Of a stretch of DNA of 10,627 bases, positions 7,071-10,627 are shown piece after piece. The position numbers and the translations under genes are program-made. The stretch covers positions 1-10,627 of the forward strand of contig DAOWCC010000073.1 of the NCBI GenBank assembly GCA_030639665.1, given 5' to 3'. Under the pieces are notes generated by a model. That model did not search any database and had not been told where the DNA came from. It was given only the letters and a program-made list of their open reading frames with translations. Position 1 is the first letter of the stretch. Each line of letters begins with the position of its first letter. This stretch comes from Elusimicrobiota bacterium. Its GTDB lineage: Bacteria > Elusimicrobiota > Elusimicrobia > Elusimicrobiales > UBA9959.

Positions 7071-8105
7071 TTAGAACAATATCTCCATCAAATCGCGCCA
7101 GTGTTTATCCACAGTCTTCAATTTTCCTGTCGCCTTATGCAGAGGAACTCCCATAATTCTATTTCCGACCAAAGCCGCCATCTTGCCGAAATTTTTCTTA
7201 TGAATAAGGTGCGCCGCCTGCATTCCGACGCGCAATGAAAGAATTCTGTCAAAAACAGTCGGACTTCCGCCTCTTTGAATATGACCGATAACGGCAAATC
7301 TGGTTTCTATGCCGGTTTCCCTCTCTATTAAAGAAGCTATTTGCGAACCCATGCCTCTGTCTTTAAGTATGACATGTCCAAACTGGTCCAATTCTTTTTT
7401 TCCGGCTGTTTTTCCGAGGCTCCCAAGCTCCGCCGCTTCGCTTGTGACCACAAGAGCGAACTTTTTTCTTTTATACGACTCTTTGAGCTTTTTCATCATC
7501 TTTGAAACATCAATTTTCTTTTCCGGAATACAAACAAAATCAGCTCCGGAAGTTATAGCCGTAAATAAAGCCACCCAGCCCGCGTGCCGGCCCATCACTT
7601 CCAATACCATTATGCGTCTATGGCTTTTGCCGGTATCCTTAAGCCTGAAGGCCGCGTCCGCCGCCACCGTAACGGCGGTATCAAAACCAAATGTATAATC
7701 CGTAATGCTTAAATCATTGTCCATTGTTTTGGGAACGCCGACAACCGGCAATTTATACTCCTTATGGAGCTTTGTCGCGACTCCCAAGGTATCTTCACCG
7801 CCGATGGCAACCAAACCGGTAAGTTTTAATTTTTTAAAATTTTTAAGGCATTTTTTGACGGCGCCTTCAATCTTATAAGGGTTCGTTCTTGAAGTGCCTA
7901 TATAAGTTCCGCCTTGCTCGGTAAAATATTCCGTTATCTTTTTATCAAGCTTTATGGTTTTGCCATCAACCAAACCCTTCCAACCCTCGGCTAAACCAAC
8001 GCATTCATAACCGAGTTTTTCAGCGGCGTATACAACTCCCTTTATAGCGGGATTAAGTCCGGGGCAATCTCCGCCGCCGGTTAAAATTCCAATTCTCTTA
8101 GCCAT
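7071..8105 (-). CDS. pfkA: 6-phosphofructokinase, group III, probably PPi-dependent
   Basis: The enzyme phosphorylates fructose 6-phosphate to fructose 1,6-bisphosphate in the cytoplasm. It has 344 residues, the usual length. Motifs: GGGDCPGLN (10-18) for the phosphoryl donor, GGEDTLG (102-108), PKTMDND (125-131) with catalytic base Asp129, MGRHAGWVAL (171-180) for substrate binding, and IGHIQRGGSPT further on. At the two positions that separate donors (E. coli Gly104 and Gly124), this protein has Asp105 and Lys126. Asp plus Lys is the known signature of pyrophosphate-dependent enzymes (EC 2.7.1.90), while ATP enzymes have Gly at the first position. A PPi enzyme would be reversible and would also serve gluconeogenesis. 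The start has AAAGGAG with 8 nt spacing. Its stop codon abuts a heptamer repeat array. Donor use is inferred from sequence; the family is certain. Confidence 0.96.
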   Translation of the reverse strand: MAKRIGILTGGGDCPGLNPAIKGVVYAAEKLGYECVGLAEGWKGLVDGKTIKLDKKITEYFTEQGGTYIGTSRTNPYKIEGAVKKCLKNFKKLKLTGLVAIGGEDTLGVATKLHKEYKLPVVGVPKTMDNDLSITDYTFGFDTAVTVAADAAFRLKDTGKSHRRIMVLEVMGRHAGWVALFTAITSGADFVCIPEKKIDVSKMMKKLKESYKRKKFALVVTSEAAELGSLGKTAGKKELDQFGHVILKDRGMGSQIASLIERETGIETRFAVIGHIQRGGSPTVFDRILSLRVGMQAAHLIHKKNFGKMAALVGNRIMGVPLHKATGKLKTVDKHWRDLMEILF

Positions 8106-8113
8106 ATTATTTT

Positions 8114-8118
8114 CTCCT
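8114..8118 (-). promoter_or_regulatory. Ribosome binding site of pfkA
   Basis: AGGAG, within AAAGGAG, is 8 nt before the ATG at 8105. It is the only clear signal in the end of the repeat-filled 8106-8320 gap. Confidence 0.85.
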
Positions 8119-8137
8119 TTATTCCTTAGTTGCCTTT

Positions 8138-8208
8138 CTTTGTGTCTTGGCGTCTTTGTGTGGAATTGTTCTTTATTTTTTTCTCACACAGAGACACAGA
8201 GAACACCA
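8138..8208. repeat. Facing arrays of octamer repeats upstream of pfkA
   Basis: Left array: CTTTGTGT, CTTGGCGT, CTTTGTGT (8138-8161). Right array: CACACAGA, GACACAGA, GAACACCA (8185-8208). The two are inverted with respect to each other, with a T-rich spacer, so the transcript could fold into a long imperfect hairpin just ahead of the pfkA ribosome site. CACAGAGACACAGAG-type text recurs in intergenic DNA of many environmental bacteria, as far as I recall; its function is not known to me. Confidence 0.8.
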
Positions 8209-8265
8209 AGCCGTAACTTAAAATTTGTTTTCTACTTTCCGTTTCTCTCCTTGTTTTATATCGCC

Positions 8266-8310
8266 GTTCCTTATTCCCTGTTACCTAATTACCTTGTTAC
8301 CTAATTGCCT
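8266..8310. repeat. GTTACCT-type tandem array after the outer-membrane protein gene
   Basis: Six consecutive units of 7-8 bp: GTTCCTT, ATTCCCT, GTTACCT, AATTACCT, TGTTACCT, AATTGCCT. The array ends 10 bp from the stop of the outer-membrane protein gene. A weaker pyrimidine-rich heptamer tract (GTTTTCT, ACTTTCC, GTTTCTC; 8227-8247) lies beside it. Together with the octamer arrays it fills most of the 8106-8320 gap, in which I see no gene and no clear promoter. Confidence 0.8.
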
Positions 8311-8320
8311 CCAGTTTCTT

Positions 8321-9085
8321 TTAGAAACTGGTCGTATAACTCATTTGAACTATTCTCTCGGACTTCCGCTTCGCGCCATTGGAAAAAGTAGTGCTTTTCC
8401 CAATTTCTCTAAGCGCCAAATCAATTTGGAAATACGGAGTCACATAAAATCTGGTTCCAATATTAAATCTTGAGGGATCGTTTGAATGAAAAAAGTTGTC
8501 ATATTCAAAGATAAAAGAAACTTGGTCTTCCAGGGTATAATTCATACCGAGAAAGCCAAAAACATAATTGTCATCAAAATCAGAGACATTTAAGCCGCCG
8601 TGAAAAACCAAATTCGGCATACCGAATTCCTTAGAACCGACGACAAAAAGCCCTCTTCCTTTCTCCATATATTTTTTTAAATTTTTATCATAAAATTGTC
8701 CTTGGCCGTCATAACCCAAAGCCAAAGCGGGAGTATAATAACCTCCGTCAAAAAATCTGAATTTAACCTGAATTTCAGGACGCACCATTTTCATGCCGGC
8801 ATCCGAACCTATGAATTTTTCAATACGCATTGAAGCGCCCAGATTCAGCCTTTCCATTACTCCGAAATTAAGATGACCGACAATCCCGCCGTCATTAAAA
8901 AATCTTGTTTTCATTAAAAACCCGTAATAATCCAAAATTCCCGCAGTAGGCATATCTATAAGAACGGTATCGGGAACGATTATATCCGTATTTTCATTTT
9001 TCTCGGCGTATAAAGCGCCGGAACACATCAGTGTTACGATTAATGATATTTGCGCAAGCTTCATTATTTTAAGACCTGTCTTCAT
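8321..9085 (-). CDS. Predicted outer-membrane beta-barrel protein
   Basis: The function is not recognised. The 254 residues start with a signal peptide (LAQISLIVTLMCSGALYA, cleavage near residue 27 before EKNENTD). The mature part alternates short hydrophobic/aromatic strands with Gly/Asp/Asn-rich turns (for example HLNFGVMERLNLGASMRIEK, VKFRFFDGGYYTPALALGYD) and ends in Phe after MSYTTS, the usual Bam recognition signal of outer-membrane barrels. The PTAGILDYYGF opening and repeated GF/GxN strands remind me of YjbH-like porin-type domains found near exopolysaccharide genes, but I cannot confirm that. I estimate 8-10 strands. AGGAG stands 8 nt before the ATG at 9085, which decides this start over MKL at 9064. 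It has its own 81-nt upstream gap after the response regulator, and the following 215 bp before pfkA are packed with short tandem repeats. Confidence 0.78.
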   Translation of the reverse strand: MKTGLKIMKLAQISLIVTLMCSGALYAEKNENTDIIVPDTVLIDMPTAGILDYYGFLMKTRFFNDGGIVGHLNFGVMERLNLGASMRIEKFIGSDAGMKMVRPEIQVKFRFFDGGYYTPALALGYDGQGQFYDKNLKKYMEKGRGLFVVGSKEFGMPNLVFHGGLNVSDFDDNYVFGFLGMNYTLEDQVSFIFEYDNFFHSNDPSRFNIGTRFYVTPYFQIDLALREIGKSTTFSNGAKRKSERIVQMSYTTSF

Positions 9086-9093
9086 TTATGTTT

Positions 9094-9098
9094 CTCCT
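9094..9098 (-). promoter_or_regulatory. Ribosome binding site of the outer-membrane protein gene
   Basis: AGGAG with 8 nt spacing to ATG 9085 selects this start over a second in-frame ATG at 9064, which lacks such a site. Confidence 0.8.
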
Positions 9099-9158
9099 GT
9101 TTTTTATTTTATAACATTTACGCAACGGTTAATAAGCGAGAAATTTTTTATTTCCCAA

Positions 9159-9179
9159 ATTGCCGATTACTGATTACTG
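9159..9179. repeat. CAGTAAT heptamers spanning the response-regulator stop codon
   Basis: On the minus strand the units are CAGTAAT, CAGTAAT and CGGCAAT in direct succession. The response regulator's last codons AGT AAT CAG and its TAA stop are inside this array, so the gene's end coincides with the repeat. Confidence 0.7.
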
Positions 9180-9553
9180 TCCACGCCAAGCGCCGAATCT
9201 ATTTTAGACTGAAGCTCTTCAAGACTAAACGGCTTCTGCACTACTTCCGCCGCTCCGCTTAAAAGCGCTATCCCTTTTTCAGTGGAAACATCCCGGCTTG
9301 TCATGATAACTATCTTGGGCGCGGAACTTTCTTGTTTTGAAGAAATTTCATAAGCCACATGATAACCGTCTATATAGGGCATCATAACATCCAAAAGAAT
9401 GATGTCAAATTTTTCATTTTCCGCTTTTTTTAAAGCTTCCTTTCCGTTCGCGACAAGCGCGACATCATATTCTTTCTTGATAAAATACGCTTCCAAAAGA
9501 TCCAATATATCCGGATCGTCATCGGCTATTAAGATTTTCTTTCCACTTGCCAT
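9167..9553 (-). CDS. Stand-alone CheY-like response regulator (receiver domain only)
   Basis: The 128-residue protein is a single receiver domain with all phosphorylation residues: acidic pocket Asp11 and Asp12 (IADDDPD), phospho-acceptor Asp55 in LLDVMMP, switch Thr85 in IMTSRD and Lys107 in VQKPF. There is no DNA-binding or enzymatic output domain, so it must act by protein contact, as CheY, Spo0F or DivK do. No histidine kinase is encoded in this window. The start overlaps the end of dnaE by 25 nt in another frame, with GGAG 7 nt upstream of the ATG inside dnaE, which implies co-transcription and probable translational coupling. The last codons (SNQ, then TAA) fall inside a CAGTAAT tandem repeat, so the C-terminal tail may have been set by the repeat. 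Confidence 0.95.
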   Translation of the reverse strand: MASGKKILIADDDPDILDLLEAYFIKKEYDVALVANGKEALKKAENEKFDIILLDVMMPYIDGYHVAYEISSKQESSAPKIVIMTSRDVSTEKGIALLSGAAEVVQKPFSLEELQSKIDSALGVDSNQ

Positions 9554-10627
9554 GTTTTCTCTCCAAGTAATTCTTCAATTTCTTTAAATAAATCATCACT
9601 CAACGCGACTCTTTCTTTAGTTTCGATAATATAATGAGCGTTCGCTCCGGTATCCACTTTAAAAAACACGGGAAAATCGCCCTTATGTTTGACCAGGATA
9701 TGTTTAATATCCAAAAGTCTTTTTTCATCCAGCAGAACTCCGTCTGAAAATGAAATAACAAAATTCTTTCCCCATTCCTGAAAAATATTTTTAAAATCCA
9801 TTATCTCTTCCGCGGCCAATTCAAAACTGTTTACGCCTCTGAAATCCGAAGAGTTAACACTTCCTTCCATCGCGATTATTTTATTGGCAAGAAGCATCTC
9901 ATTGAGTTTTTTATATTGCCGGGGAAACACGCATACATTTACGGAATCGGATAAATCTTCCAATTCAAATTTCGCCATGGGCAGGCCTTTTTTTGTCATT
10001 ATCTTTCTAACGCTCAATATTATTCCCGCCACCCTGACTTTGGTGGAAACGGAAACATTTCCTTTAATAATGGGCGCTATCTTGGAAGAAACAAGCATGC
10101 TCATCTGCCTTCTAAGACTTGTAAGAGGATGCCCCGACAAATAAAAGCCCAATACTTCTTTTTCATTTTTCAAAAGAGCATGCTCGCTCAAAGGCTCCAC
10201 CTCATCATTGAGAAGCGTCTTCTTTTCAATCTCTTCAAAACCAAAAAGCATATTTTGATTTATATCTTCTTTTTTATTTTTTCCCTTGCCGCTAAAAAGG
10301 TCATCAAGATTATCCAAAACTTTGGCGCGAAAAACTTCCTTTATATCTTCGCCCGAAAAACAATCCAAAGCTCCCGATTTAATAAGCGACTCCCCCACCC
10401 GCTTATTAAACTTTCTATCGCTAAGACGGCTGATAAAATTATCAAGCGAAGTGAATTTTCCGTTTTCTTTTCTTTCTTTGACAAGTATTTCAACCACGCC
10501 TTCTCCGACATTTTTTACGGCATTAAGAGCGAAACGAATGGCGGGCGGAGCTTCTTTATAATGTTCAATGGAAAAATGACTGAGAGAATGATTAACATCC
10601 GGCCCTAAAACTTTTATTTGCATACTC
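9529..10627 (-). CDS. dnaE: DNA polymerase III subunit alpha DnaE, C-terminal part (5' end outside window)
   Basis: This is the C-terminal 365 or so residues of the replicative polymerase's catalytic subunit; the PHP, palm, thumb and most of the fingers lie beyond the right edge. The Met at 10623 is internal: IKVLGPDVNHS is the conserved post-fingers motif (IKVLPPDVN in E. coli). It is followed by the helix-hairpin-helix region FALNAVKNVGEGVVE (about 31-45, counted from that Met), RRVLE-like KRVGESLIKSGALD (74-87), NEKEVLGFYLSGHPL (153-167) and the OB fold from VRVAGIILSVRKIMTKKG (about 197-213) to residue 280. The last part corresponds to the tau/clamp-binding end. Length from the motif to the stop fits a full-length dnaE1-type enzyme of about 1150 residues. 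The 3' end overlaps the response-regulator gene by 25 nt. Confidence 0.95.
   Translation of the reverse strand, partial: SMQIKVLGPDVNHSLSHFSIEHYKEAPPAIRFALNAVKNVGEGVVEILVKERKENGKFTSLDNFISRLSDRKFNKRVGESLIKSGALDCFSGEDIKEVFRAKVLDNLDDLFSGKGKNKKEDINQNMLFGFEEIEKKTLLNDEVEPLSEHALLKNEKEVLGFYLSGHPLTSLRRQMSMLVSSKIAPIIKGNVSVSTKVRVAGIILSVRKIMTKKGLPMAKFELEDLSDSVNVCVFPRQYKKLNEMLLANKIIAMEGSVNSSDFRGVNSFELAAEEIMDFKNIFQEWGKNFVISFSDGVLLDEKRLLDIKHILVKHKGDFPVFFKVDTGANAHYIIETKERVALSDDLFKEIEELLGEKTWQVERKS
9561..9564 (-). promoter_or_regulatory. Ribosome binding site of the response regulator, inside dnaE
   Basis: GGAG is 7 nt before the ATG at 9553 and is itself part of the last dnaE codons. This fits translational coupling across the 25-nt overlap. 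Confidence 0.8.

Noticed and set aside
9100..9135. Promoter for the outer-membrane protein gene (TATAAA with an upstream element)
   Set aside because: A TATAAA is present on the minus strand, but no convincing -35 lies at 16-18 nt; in AT-rich DNA this is expected by chance.
9141..9160. Rho-independent terminator after the response regulator
   Set aside because: A GGGAAAT/ATTTCTC stem with an A5 loop exists, but it is short, AT-rich, contains a wobble pair and has no T-run after it.
10621..10623. Met at 10623 as the start of a separate gene
   Set aside because: It falls inside the conserved DnaE motif before the helix-hairpin-helix region; the frame continues beyond the edge.

Overview
The window comes from a diderm (Gram-negative type) bacterium with low to moderate G+C. 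It encodes a TolC-family outer-membrane factor, a predicted outer-membrane beta-barrel ending in Phe, a patatin-like lipase with a signal peptide and diaminopimelate (DAP) genes, all of which fit an outer membrane plus a DAP-type cell wall. The group III, PPi-type phosphofructokinase signature and the repeat-rich intergenic spaces suggest an anaerobic or environmental candidate lineage (Omnitrophota- or Elusimicrobiota-like). That placement is a guess; no rRNA or other phylogenetic marker beyond dnaE is present.

Layout. Position 2-1216 (+ strand) is the 3' part of an FAD-dependent amine-oxidase/protoporphyrinogen-oxidase-like flavoprotein whose N-terminus lies left of the window. It converges, 29 nt away, on a block in which every other gene is on the minus strand. 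In order of transcription (right to left) the block is: dnaE (C-terminal third, 5' end beyond the window); a stand-alone CheY-like response regulator whose start overlaps dnaE by 25 nt; an outer-membrane beta-barrel protein; 6-phosphofructokinase (probably PPi-dependent); a small two-TM HAMP-domain protein; then a tight five-gene run: TolC-like outer-membrane factor, patatin phospholipase, secreted TPR protein, dapF and dapA. Neighbours in that run overlap or lie within about 11 nt, so it is almost certainly one transcript. It joins envelope export/lipid functions with the first and a late step of the DAP/lysine pathway.

The intergenic spaces are not ordinary. Several are built from degenerate tandem repeats of 7 or 8 bp, with different unit sequences at different sites (ATCAGAT/TTCTGAC, CACACAGA/CTTTGTGT, GTTACCT, CAGTAAT). 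Two pairs of arrays face each other as inverted repeats. One array supplies the last codons and stop of the response regulator, and another pyrimidine-rich heptamer tract lies in the signal-peptide codons of the TPR protein. A GC-rich hairpin sits at the TPR/dapF junction and a BamHI-centred palindrome inside a longer inverted repeat separates the HAMP gene from tolC. These repeats are the least explained part of the window. No tRNA, rRNA, CRISPR array, transposase or phage gene was seen. No gene-free stretch exceeds 300 bp; the longest is 8106-8320.
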